Source: an uncultured Lachnospiraceae bacterium
Lineage (GTDB): Bacteria > Bacillota_A > Clostridia > Lachnospirales > Lachnospiraceae
Reading direction: 5' to 3'
Length of the DNA: 5,395 nucleotides
Assembly: GCA_947178085.1 (NCBI GenBank)
Contig: CAMWWS010000212.1
Location: forward strand, 1-5,395
The notes under the pieces are model-generated. The model was not told where the DNA came from. It saw only the letters and a list, made by a program, of their open reading frames with translations, and did no database searches. Shown here piece after piece: positions 1-5,395 of this stretch. The translations under genes and the position numbers were made by a program. Within the stretch, counting starts at the first letter, position 1; each line of letters starts with the position of its first letter.

Positions 1-3000
1 ATTCTGTTCTGCACAGTGTCGAATGAATCTTTCTATGTGCGTGGACCTAAGGAGAATAATGCGAAGAAACCTGCGCTTCCGCGTAAGTCTACATGGAGGG
101 CTAAGATTGCAGTGGACGGTGTGAAGGTTCCTTATGTATATAAAGAGAACGGCATAGACTATTATGAAGTCAGTGACGGAGACTATCTGATGTGTATTGA
201 TTCTTCTACCGGCATTTTGCAGTCATGTAGTTTAAGAACTGATTTAACTTCAGCTGAGTTGGGTGATATTCTGGATAATGGAATTGATTTGGAAATCCCG
301 GCTAAAGTAGGTAACACTAAAGTAACCGGTATTGCGTCGAACTGCTTTACGGATAATACTTTAAATCAGGCAGTAAAGACATTAACGATTGCTGACGATT
401 CGATTTCTACAATTAATAATAATGTTTTTAAAGGCTGGAAAAATCTGGAAAGAGTATTTATAGGTGATTCTGTTTCAATAATAGGAAATGAAGCGTTTGC
501 AGACTGCAGTAAATTGGAAGATGTTACCTTTAATACTTCGAGCAGGTATGATTATTCTGCGCTGAAGATTGGTGATAATGCATTTAGAACGGGAAGCAGG
601 AAACTGACGTTCCATGGCGTTATTGAAGAGGGATATGCGCCTTTTGACTGGGCGATGGATAAAAATAATGTGCTTGATTCAGAGTTTCAGGTCAGAGTAT
701 GTTATAAGAGTCTTTCTCCTACATATCTGACAGTTATGTATGATGCGAGTACAGATTATATCACATTATTAGATTATCCGAAGTATGATCAGCTTAATAA
801 TATGCCTGCCAAGAGCGCAAGCTATAAGAACCATAATAGGGAGATGGAGGCTGTTTATTATGCTCAGTACAGGTCTGAGTCATATGATTACCAACGTCAG
901 ATCTTTGCGAGCCAGTTGAAGTTAATAGAGGAAGGTGATTCGGATAAGACGGTAGAGGATCTTTATAATACGGAATACTATGGACCATGGATTACTCCGG
1001 AATTTTGCAGTACTTGGAAAGATTCTCTGTCTGGCGGGAATGATTCGGGTAATGATGATAATAATGAGCAGACACTCAATACTTTGGTAGATTGGTTATT
1101 TGAGCCGATTGTAGCATATGCTGCAGACGTTGAAGTAAAGCCGTACTTTACTAAATATCCGTATAATGTTATTGAGAATTATGAAAGGGGTACCGAATTA
1201 CGTCCTGATTATAAGCAGAATACACCGGAAGAGCTTGCTTGGATTGATGCAACGCGGAATTTGGTGGTTCCTGCCGGCATAAAATCAATTGATGTAGGCA
1301 ATTTTATGAATGCAGACGTAAATCAGTATAATGTTACCAGATATTTTAATCCAAATAACGGTAGTTTGGATCAGGAATCTTATGACATGTATTTTGATCA
1401 AACTAAAGGCGATAAGGGTGACAATACAGAGACTGTACCCGGTTTGTTCAGTGGATATTATAACGATTACACCAATTCTTCGGATAAAGAAACATATGAA
1501 AAGTTTGGCCGTGGAAATGATCGTATTCAGACAATTACGCTGACGGATGTGGAATATCTGCCGGATCATGCTTTTGATAGCTGCGAGCAGCTGACGACTG
1601 TTATTCTGGGACCTAATTGCAAAGATATCGGTATAACGCCGTTCCGTGGCTGTACTTCTTTGAAAACTGTAGGAAGTAATGAATATTATAAAATAAATAA
1701 CGGTATTGTATATTCTGTGAATCCTGATGGTTCCTATACTATTGAAGAATGTCTTTCGGGAAGAGGTAAGATAGGCATAGTAGGCGAAGCGCAGGTAGGA
1801 CTTTCTACGGATGAAGACTGGAGTAAGGTAAGCAAAATCAAAGATGGCGCTTTTGAGGATTGCGATTATATTACTACGGTGGACTTGAATAATATGGCAG
1901 GGATTACAGAAGTGCCGAAGAGATGTTTCAAGAACTGTGATAATCTGAGCATGGTATGGCTGCCTGCTGCTGTAAACAGCATTGATGAAGAGGCTTTTGC
2001 AGGGGCCAATCAGCTGGGTGAACTGCAGGTTCCCGGCAAGGAAGTATTTATTTCCGGTAATGCGTTTAATGATGATGAAAATAAAATAACCACAAGAGTT
2101 TATACCTCTGAGGATTCTTCTGTCCGCAGGTATATTGATACTTACGGAACCAGATATAAACTGGAATATCATAAGAAGAATAACTGGCGTGTTATTTTCA
2201 TGGATGCTGACTTGAATCAGATAGGAGATGAGCAGATTGTAGAGGATGGCCGATATGCGGAAGTACCGGCTGATCCGGTGAAAGAAGACTGGGTATTTGC
2301 CGGATGGCTTGGAACAAATAATACTGATCCGAAGAAGGATCCTATTACGATGGATTCAATGTTTGTAGCATGGGGTTATTCTACCAGCAATATGATAGAC
2401 GGTAAATTTGTAGTTGAATTCAGGGATCAGCTGGACAACGGAAAAGTGTTTAATACGCAGTTTGTTGAACCGGGCGGAAGCGCGGTTGAGCCACAGCCGC
2501 CTATTCATGCAGGATATGTCTTTGATAAATACGGCGGAGACTCGTATAAGAATATTCAAAAGGCTACGACCGTTCTTGCTATGTATAAGAGTGAAGCGGG
2601 CAACGGCAAATATATTGTAGAATTCATGGATCAGATAGACGGCAAAATATTTAATAGGCAGGAGGTAGAGCCGGGCGGAAGCGCAATTGCTCCTCAGGCG
2701 CCTATTCATGCAGGTTATACCTTCTTAAAATACGGCGGTGATCCTATAACCAATGTTCAGAAAAACTCGATTGTCCTCGCGATGTATAGTGGCGGGACAG
2801 GAAGCGGCGGCAACGCAGGAACAACCAGCGGCGGTACTACCACGACCAGTACTACCAGTACCACCAGTAATACCAGCAATACCAGTAATACCAGCAATTC
2901 CGTTTCAGGGAATTCCACTTCTTCCACTTCTACGGGAGCGGAAAGTGTCGGGAAGTATACCGTAACGGTTATAAACGGAAGCGGAAGCGGTACATATGAT

Positions 3001-3813
3001 GCGGGCTCTACTGTAATAATAGCGGCTAATACTCCTGCGACCGGTAAGGTATTCAAAAACTGGACTACTGAATCAGCCGGTGTGACCTTTGCAAGTGTAA
3101 GTCTGTCTGCGACTACGTTTATTATGCCGCATAATAATGTAACGGTAACAGCCAATTATGTAAATGGTTCGGGTAATGCAATTACCGGTACCTCAACGAA
3201 TGGAAATACCGGAAACAACAACAATAATAATAACGGCGGTACGAGAGTAGACATTACTAAACCCGGTATAAGCAATAAGGATCTGGCAACAGCCAATGTC
3301 AATGGTTCTACGGATAACTTCGTAGTAAAAATTTCCGAGACACCTGAAGCAACACAGGCTGTAGTGAATGCATTGACGAATAAGTATGGTAATCTGGATA
3401 GTGTGTTGTATTATGCGATGGATATCAGCCTCTATGATTCGACAGGTTCAGTGAAGATTTCTGACACTAGCGGATTGACGGTAGATATTACGATTCCGAT
3501 TCCGGATGCGCTCACTGTATTTGGCGGTAACAATATGGCTGGAGCAGTAGTAGCGGGGGATCAACTTGAAGATTTAAGCGAGAGGTTCTCGACGATTAAC
3601 GGAGTTCCATGTATAAGCTTTACGGCGACGCATTTCTCACCGTATACGATTTATGTCAATACACAGCAGCTTTCGGATGGCGCACTGGATATAACTCCGA
3701 AAACCGGTGACCCGATTCATCCGAAGTGGTTCTTGTCACTTGGTCTTGCATGTTTGTCCATTATTCTGTTTATGAAGAAGGATAAGAAGCCGGTGAAGGT
3801 TAAAGCGGCATAG
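1..3813 (+). CDS. Sortase-anchored BspA-like leucine-rich-repeat surface protein, 5'-partial
   Basis: The frame is open from base 1 to a TAG at 3811-3813, giving 1270 visible codons. A GTG at 16 is the first conventional start codon, but no ribosome binding site precedes it and no signal peptide follows. A wall-anchored protein needs a signal peptide, so I treat the gene as cut at its 5' end. Visible order: two blocks of BspA-type LRRs (283-618, 1522-2103) with the usual AF..C..L pattern, separated by a Tyr-rich unassigned region; three InlB/Listeria-Bacteroides-like repeats (2185-2787); a Thr/Ser/Asn linker; a divergent InlB-like repeat (2953-3159); a beta-rich domain (3244-3660); and a TPKTG sorting signal with hydrophobic helix and Lys tail. 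Proteins built this way are typically displayed on the cell wall and used for adhesion or host and matrix binding. The ligand here is unknown. It is followed after 30 bases by a second BspA-like gene, probably in one operon. Confidence 0.95.
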   Translation: MLFCTVSNESFYVRGPKENNAKKPALPRKSTWRAKIAVDGVKVPYVYKENGIDYYEVSDGDYLMCIDSSTGILQSCSLRTDLTSAELGDILDNGIDLEIPAKVGNTKVTGIASNCFTDNTLNQAVKTLTIADDSISTINNNVFKGWKNLERVFIGDSVSIIGNEAFADCSKLEDVTFNTSSRYDYSALKIGDNAFRTGSRKLTFHGVIEEGYAPFDWAMDKNNVLDSEFQVRVCYKSLSPTYLTVMYDASTDYITLLDYPKYDQLNNMPAKSASYKNHNREMEAVYYAQYRSESYDYQRQIFASQLKLIEEGDSDKTVEDLYNTEYYGPWITPEFCSTWKDSLSGGNDSGNDDNNEQTLNTLVDWLFEPIVAYAADVEVKPYFTKYPYNVIENYERGTELRPDYKQNTPEELAWIDATRNLVVPAGIKSIDVGNFMNADVNQYNVTRYFNPNNGSLDQESYDMYFDQTKGDKGDNTETVPGLFSGYYNDYTNSSDKETYEKFGRGNDRIQTITLTDVEYLPDHAFDSCEQLTTVILGPNCKDIGITPFRGCTSLKTVGSNEYYKINNGIVYSVNPDGSYTIEECLSGRGKIGIVGEAQVGLSTDEDWSKVSKIKDGAFEDCDYITTVDLNNMAGITEVPKRCFKNCDNLSMVWLPAAVNSIDEEAFAGANQLGELQVPGKEVFISGNAFNDDENKITTRVYTSEDSSVRRYIDTYGTRYKLEYHKKNNWRVIFMDADLNQIGDEQIVEDGRYAEVPADPVKEDWVFAGWLGTNNTDPKKDPITMDSMFVAWGYSTSNMIDGKFVVEFRDQLDNGKVFNTQFVEPGGSAVEPQPPIHAGYVFDKYGGDSYKNIQKATTVLAMYKSEAGNGKYIVEFMDQIDGKIFNRQEVEPGGSAIAPQAPIHAGYTFLKYGGDPITNVQKNSIVLAMYSGGTGSGGNAGTTSGGTTTTSTTSTTSNTSNTSNTSNSVSGNSTSSTSTGAESVGKYTVTVINGSGSGTYDAGSTVIIAANTPATGKVFKNWTTESAGVTFASVSLSATTFIMPHNNVTVTANYVNGSGNAITGTSTNGNTGNNNNNNNGGTRVDITKPGISNKDLATANVNGSTDNFVVKISETPEATQAVVNALTNKYGNLDSVLYYAMDISLYDSTGSVKISDTSGLTVDITIPIPDALTVFGGNNMAGAVVAGDQLEDLSERFSTINGVPCISFTATHFSPYTIYVNTQQLSDGALDITPKTGDPIHPKWFLSLGLACLSIILFMKKDKKPVKVKAA
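283..618 (+). other. First BspA-like LRR block of the upstream gene
   Basis: Degenerate LRR_5-type repeats are visible: TGIASNCF, LTIADDSISTINNNVF, RVFIGDSVSIIGNEAF followed by ADCSKLEDV, and ALKIGDNAF. The pattern of a beta strand, then xxIxxxAFxxCxxL, with a period of roughly 23 to 25 residues is characteristic of the Treponema/Bacteroides BspA family. The units are more diverged than those of the downstream gene. The block ends around KLTFHG, where an unrelated region begins. Confidence 0.8.
619..1260 (+). other. Unassigned Tyr-rich region between the two LRR blocks
   Basis: About 214 residues carry no visible LRR pattern. The region is rich in Tyr, Asp and Asn and includes CYKSLSPTYLTVMYDAST, then a likely helical stretch (REMEAVYYAQYRSESYDYQR and onward to about 933), then YYGPWITPEFCSTW, an Asp/Asn/Gly linker (1033-1077) and a short hydrophobic stretch ending in AYAAD (1084-1128). 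I do not recognise a named domain. It may be an insertion module that splits one LRR solenoid in two, or a separate binding domain. This is inference from composition and position only. Confidence 0.6.
1522..2103 (+). other. Second BspA-like LRR block of the upstream gene
   Basis: Clear LRR_5-type units: ITLTDVEYLPDHAFDSC, VILGPNCKDIGITPFRGC, SKIKDGAFEDC, ITEVPKRCFKNC, and VNSIDEEAFAGANQLGEL, then VFISGNAF. A longer unit at about 1681-1770 contains the insert NNGIVYS...DGS...LSGR, a known style of extended BspA repeat. The downstream gene has a matching insert (about 4315-4386). A capping stretch with RRYIDTYGTRYKLEYH follows to about 2172, then the InlB-like repeats begin. Confidence 0.85.
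2185..2379 (+). other. InlB/Listeria-Bacteroides-like repeat 1
   Basis: The translation reads WRVIFMDADLNQIGDEQIVE, then a GRYAEVPADPVKEDWVFAGW core and a closing MFVAWGY. This matches the Flg_new/InlB B-repeat layout: a VxFxD strand, a Q-V-G pattern, A-x-P-x-xP, and a FxGW turn. These small beta-grasp-like modules act as stalks or spacers in bacterial surface proteins. It is the most canonical of the three copies, since it keeps the FAGW motif. Confidence 0.8.
2404..2787 (+). repeat. Tandem duplication of a divergent InlB-like module (two copies)
   Basis: Copy A (2404-2589, 62 codons) and copy B (2608-2787, 61 codons) share 41 of 61 aligned residues by hand alignment, with one codon missing in B. 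The offset is 204 bases before the indel and 201 after it. Identical DNA runs include ccgggcggaagcgc (2470 and 2671) and cctattcatgcagg (2500 and 2701). Both copies replace the usual FxGW by a KYGGD motif and end in VLAMY. The short linker between copies is Gly/Asn-like. The copies look like a local duplication that has since drifted. Confidence 0.9.
2842..2895 (+). repeat. Six-copy 9-bp coding repeat (xxx ACC AGY) in a Thr/Ser/Asn linker
   Basis: Six consecutive 9-base units are visible, each with any Thr or Asn codon, then ACC, then AGT or AGC. The last three are AAT ACC AGC, AAT ACC AGT and AAT ACC AGC. They encode a flexible TTS/NTS linker that sits inside a larger Gly/Thr/Ser-rich stretch (2788-2940). 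The 9-base period keeps the reading frame if copies are gained or lost, so length could vary between strains without breaking the gene. Confidence 0.9.
2953..3159 (+). other. Divergent InlB-like 'bacterial repeat' domain
   Basis: The stretch begins KYTVTVINGSGSGTYDAGST and ends MPHNNVTVTANY, with a GKVFKNWTTESAGVTF core between. This is the layout of the Flg_new_2 (divergent InlB B-repeat) family: YTVTVxxGxGSGxY-GxxVxIxA, FxxWT, TFxMPxxxVTVTANY. It is common in Clostridia surface proteins as a stalk unit. It is flanked on both sides by low-complexity linkers, so it probably moves freely relative to its neighbours. Confidence 0.85.
3214..3234 (+). repeat. AAY trinucleotide tract encoding seven Asn
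   Basis: Seven consecutive Asn codons (AAC three times, AAT three times, AAC once) lie in a Gly/Asn/Thr linker between the divergent InlB-like repeat and the membrane-proximal domain. The tract is a flexible spacer at protein level and a short, in-frame, slippage-prone tract at DNA level. Confidence 0.9.
3244..3660 (+). other. Beta-rich membrane-proximal domain before the sorting signal
   Basis: About 139 residues include FVVKISETPEATQAVVNAL, YAMDISLYDSTGSVKISDTS, LTVDITIPIPDAL and CISFTATHFSPYTIYVN. The alternating hydrophobic pattern suggests a beta-sandwich. The closing FTATHFSPYTIYV motif next to a PKTGD signal is one I associate with Clostridia surface proteins. I cannot give it a firm family name. 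By position it is the last folded module before the wall and may present the rest of the protein outward. Confidence 0.6.
3694..3810 (+). other. TPKTG-type cell-wall sorting signal
   Basis: The C-terminus has the three parts of a sortase signal: TPKTGD (3694-3711), a hydrophobic segment WFLSLGLACLSIILF (3727-3771), and a basic tail with eight Lys residues between 3775 and the stop. The motif is of the xPKTG class rather than LPXTG; (S/N/T)PKTG motifs are used by sortases of Clostridia. Cleavage is expected between Thr and Gly with attachment to peptidoglycan. No sortase gene is visible in the window. Confidence 0.85.
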
Positions 3814-3843
3814 TAATAGCATAAGATACATAGGGGGATTCCT
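3814..3843 (+). promoter_or_regulatory. Intergenic gap with tandem in-frame stops and ribosome binding site
   Basis: The stop TAG at 3811-3813 is followed in frame by TAA (3814-3816) and TAG (3817-3819), three stops in a row. The remaining bases hold AGGGGG (3832-3837), a good Shine-Dalgarno sequence 6 bases before the ATG at 3844, which fixes that start. There is no hairpin with a T-run and no room for a full promoter, so the downstream gene is most likely translated from a shared transcript. Confidence 0.8.
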
Positions 3844-3933
3844 ATGGGAAAAAAGATTAGAAAGGCATTGGGTGCTGTTTTGATGGCGATAGCAATTGCC
3901 GTCACACAGATACCGGTACCGGATGTGGAAGCG
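3844..3933 (+). other. Sec signal peptide of the downstream gene
   Basis: The N-terminus has basic residues (MGKKIRK), then a hydrophobic core (ALGAVLMAIAIAV), then a polar region ending VEA before VD. Cleavage is best placed after Ala30, where Val at -3 and Ala at -1 fit signal peptidase I. There is no lipobox Cys, so it is not a lipoprotein. Confidence 0.88.
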
Positions 3934-5395
3934 GTAGATACCGCTTCTGCATCTGAATTTCAAATGAACGGAACCACATTGGTCAGATATAACGGCACGG
4001 CGCAGGACGTGTCTATTTCTGATTATGTGGAGAAAATAGAATCTCAGGCATTTGCCGGCAATGAGTATGTACAGAATATCACAATCGGTAAGAACGTACA
4101 AAGTATTGGGTCAGCCGCTTTTGAAGATTGTAGTGCGCTAAAATCGGTAACTATACCTGACTCTGTAATATCTATAGGAAATGCCGCATTTGCTGATTGT
4201 TCTGCCCTTAAAGATGTAAATATTGGTAAGGGTCTTGAAACGTTAGGTAATGGAGTATTTGCGGGAGATATCAGACTTAAGAGCGTAAATATAAGCAATG
4301 AAAACCCGAACTTTACCTGCTATGACGGAGCAATATATAGTAAAGCTGATGGTTCTATTCTGTATGAAGTACTTTCCGGAAGACAGGAAACAAACTATAC
4401 TATGCCGTCTACGGTCACCAATATAAAGCCCTATGCATTCTGGGGAGACAGATATCTTGAAAGTGTTTCAATAAGCGGTAATGTAGGAGAAATTTCTGCA
4501 TATGCCTTTTCTAATTGTGCTAATCTTAAAAATGTTGATATTCCTTACTCAGTAAAAGGAATAGGAATGAAGGCGTTTGAAAACTGCATCAGACTGCGTA
4601 ATATAACGATTCCGATTTCAGTCGGAAGAATCCACAGTACGGCATTTGATGGCTGTACGAAGCTGACGATTGATGCGGTGCCGGGAAGCACTGCGAAGGC
4701 TTTTGCGGATAGTCTTGTTCTCGAAGATATAGATATAACAGAATATGAAGATACTTCGTTAGATACGATAAATGATGCAGATGAAGGGGAAAATGGTGAG
4801 GATGCCGGAGATTCAACAGATGATAGCGTGAATTATTATCATGAAGTAACTCATATTAATTCATTAGAAGATGAAGAAGATGATTCTGTAAAAGGAAAAT
4901 CCAGAATAGTAGGCAGTCAGGTATTTGTTTTTGTTGATAATACCGCTGCTACGGTAAATACGGGGACACCGGATTTGAGTAACGTCGAAGGTGTTGTTTT
5001 CGGCGAGACAGGAGAAACGATAGATGATATTTCAGACAATGTGGTAAAAGGCGGTTCTTTCCCGAAGTACGAGATTATAGATAATAAAGTGATTGCCAAT
5101 CAGGCATATTATAATAATGAAAGTACATCTATAGAGATACCGGAAACAATTACGGAAATAGGAGAATTTGCTTTTGCAAGATCCGGAATTACTTCCATTG
5201 AGATTCCTGAAGGAGTTACGAAGATTGGGTATGCAGCTTTTTATCATTGCGATGGATTGACTGATATAGTCATTCCGGATTCTGTGACTGAGATTGGACC
5301 GTCAGCTTTTGCCAAAACTCCCTGGCTTCAAAATTGGGAGCAGAACGGAACAAGTGATTTTCTAATTGTGGGAGACGGAGTATTATTGGATTATC
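3844..5395 (+). CDS. Secreted BspA-like leucine-rich-repeat protein, 3'-partial
   Basis: ATG at 3844, with AGGGGG 6 bases upstream, opens a frame that stays open to the window end (517 codons visible). The product has a signal peptide (residues 1-30), a first LRR block of about eight units (56-291), an acidic linker (293-348), a spacer (about 350-408) and a second LRR block (from about 409). LRR units of the form VxIxxxVxxIGxxAFxxCxxLxx show an exact 23-residue period at residues 79-147. The terminal stretch TPWLQNW...DFLIVGDGVLLDY is a typical BspA-family insert, so more repeats are expected beyond the window. The family is exported and commonly implicated in adhesion or protein binding; the ligand is unknown. 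Whether the C-terminus carries a sortase signal cannot be seen. It probably shares a transcript with the upstream anchored BspA-like gene. Confidence 0.96.
   Translation, partial: MGKKIRKALGAVLMAIAIAVTQIPVPDVEAVDTASASEFQMNGTTLVRYNGTAQDVSISDYVEKIESQAFAGNEYVQNITIGKNVQSIGSAAFEDCSALKSVTIPDSVISIGNAAFADCSALKDVNIGKGLETLGNGVFAGDIRLKSVNISNENPNFTCYDGAIYSKADGSILYEVLSGRQETNYTMPSTVTNIKPYAFWGDRYLESVSISGNVGEISAYAFSNCANLKNVDIPYSVKGIGMKAFENCIRLRNITIPISVGRIHSTAFDGCTKLTIDAVPGSTAKAFADSLVLEDIDITEYEDTSLDTINDADEGENGEDAGDSTDDSVNYYHEVTHINSLEDEEDDSVKGKSRIVGSQVFVFVDNTAATVNTGTPDLSNVEGVVFGETGETIDDISDNVVKGGSFPKYEIIDNKVIANQAYYNNESTSIEIPETITEIGEFAFARSGITSIEIPEGVTKIGYAAFYHCDGLTDIVIPDSVTEIGPSAFAKTPWLQNWEQNGTSDFLIVGDGVLLDY
4009..4716 (+). 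other. First BspA-like LRR block of the downstream gene, about eight units
   Basis: Units start near residues 56, 79, 102, 125, 148, 208, 231 and 254. Those at 79, 102 and 125 are exactly 23 residues apart, and consensus cores such as VTIPDSVISIGNAAFADCSAL are plain. The fifth unit is extended by an insert (YDGAIYSKADGS ... LSGRQ) before VTNIKPYAFW. The block closes with the cap-like AVPGSTAKAFADSL. Repeat DNA has diverged enough that no long identical 69-base copies remain. Confidence 0.92.
4720..4887 (+). other. Acidic low-complexity linker between LRR blocks
   Basis: Residues 293-348 contain 23 Asp or Glu among 56 and no Lys or Arg, including DADEGENGEDAGDSTDD and LEDEEDDS. The stretch is probably disordered and separates the two LRR solenoids. 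Acidic stretches of this kind can bind calcium, but no defined EF-hand or RTX motif is present, so that is speculation. Confidence 0.8.
5068..5395 (+). other. Second BspA-like LRR block of the downstream gene, cut by window end
   Basis: Units visible: YEIIDNKVIANQAYYNNEST (degenerate cap), IEIPETITEIGEFAFARSGI, IEIPEGVTKIGYAAFYHCDGL, IVIPDSVTEIGPSAFAKTPWL, then the family insert DFLIVGDGVLLDY. These match the LRR_5 consensus more closely than the repeats of the upstream gene. The last unit is incomplete. Confidence 0.92.

Noticed and set aside
1285..2172. 295-codon open frame on the minus strand
   Set aside because: It lies wholly antisense to the LRR region of a well-supported gene, has no recognisable domain, and its Ile/Arg/Ser-rich composition is what the reverse of this coding DNA would give.
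2401..2895. CRISPR-like or mobile-element repeats
   Set aside because: The repeats are in frame, encode protein modules, are adjacent without unique spacers of constant size, and have no inverted ends or transposase.
2753..2965. 70-codon plus-strand frame rich in Pro, Ala and Val
   Set aside because: It is the frame-shifted reading of the low-complexity linker; the repetitive composition comes from the same 9-base repeat.
2757..3155. 132-codon minus-strand frame with a long Leu/Val-rich stretch resembling a membrane protein
   Set aside because: The hydrophobic run is the reverse complement of the ACC/AGT repeat linker (2842-2895) and is an artefact of the repeat.
3740..3843. Possible promoter or terminator before the second gene
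   Set aside because: I see no convincing -35/-10 pair with proper spacing and no GC-rich hairpin followed by a T-run.
3717..4298. Overlapping minus-strand frames (3717-3905, 3736-4101, 4044-4298) across the junction of the two genes
   Set aside because: They overlap the 3' end of one strong gene and the signal peptide and LRRs of the next, overlap each other, and show no recognisable protein features.

Overview
The window holds two large co-directional genes on the + strand and almost nothing else. Both encode secreted, repeat-built surface proteins of the BspA-like leucine-rich-repeat type (LRR_5 family). The moderately AT-leaning DNA, the TPKTGD-type sortase signal, the InlB-type (Listeria-Bacteroides) repeats and the BspA-like LRRs together suggest a Gram-positive anaerobe of the Clostridia. 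A gut or rumen Lachnospiraceae-like organism is the best guess, but this is inferred from protein style, not from a marker gene.

Positions 1-3813 are the 3' part of a mosaic surface protein whose 5' end, including the expected signal peptide, lies before the window. In order it has: a short LRR block (283-618), a Tyr-rich region with no recognised fold (619-1260), a second LRR block (1522-2103), three InlB-like repeats of which the last two are a recent-looking tandem copy (2185-2787), a Ser/Thr/Asn linker made of 9-bp DNA repeats (2842-2895), a divergent InlB-like 'bacterial repeat' (2953-3159), an Asn tract (3214-3234), a beta-rich membrane-proximal domain (3244-3660) and a TPKTG sorting signal with hydrophobic segment and Lys-rich tail (3694-3810).

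A 30-base gap follows. It contains two further in-frame stops after the first and a strong ribosome binding site, with no terminator, so the genes are probably co-transcribed. Positions 3844-5395 are the 5' part of a second BspA-like protein. It starts with a clear signal peptide, then carries eight LRRs, a strongly acidic linker, a spacer, and a second LRR block that runs off the window.

The pair looks like part of a surface-adhesin locus: one protein is visibly wall-anchored, while the anchoring of the second cannot be seen. No RNA genes, mobile elements, CRISPR arrays or phage genes were found. The most interesting points are the mosaic architecture, the unassigned domains, an internal signal-peptidase-like AYAAD site, and repeat tracts that could vary in length.
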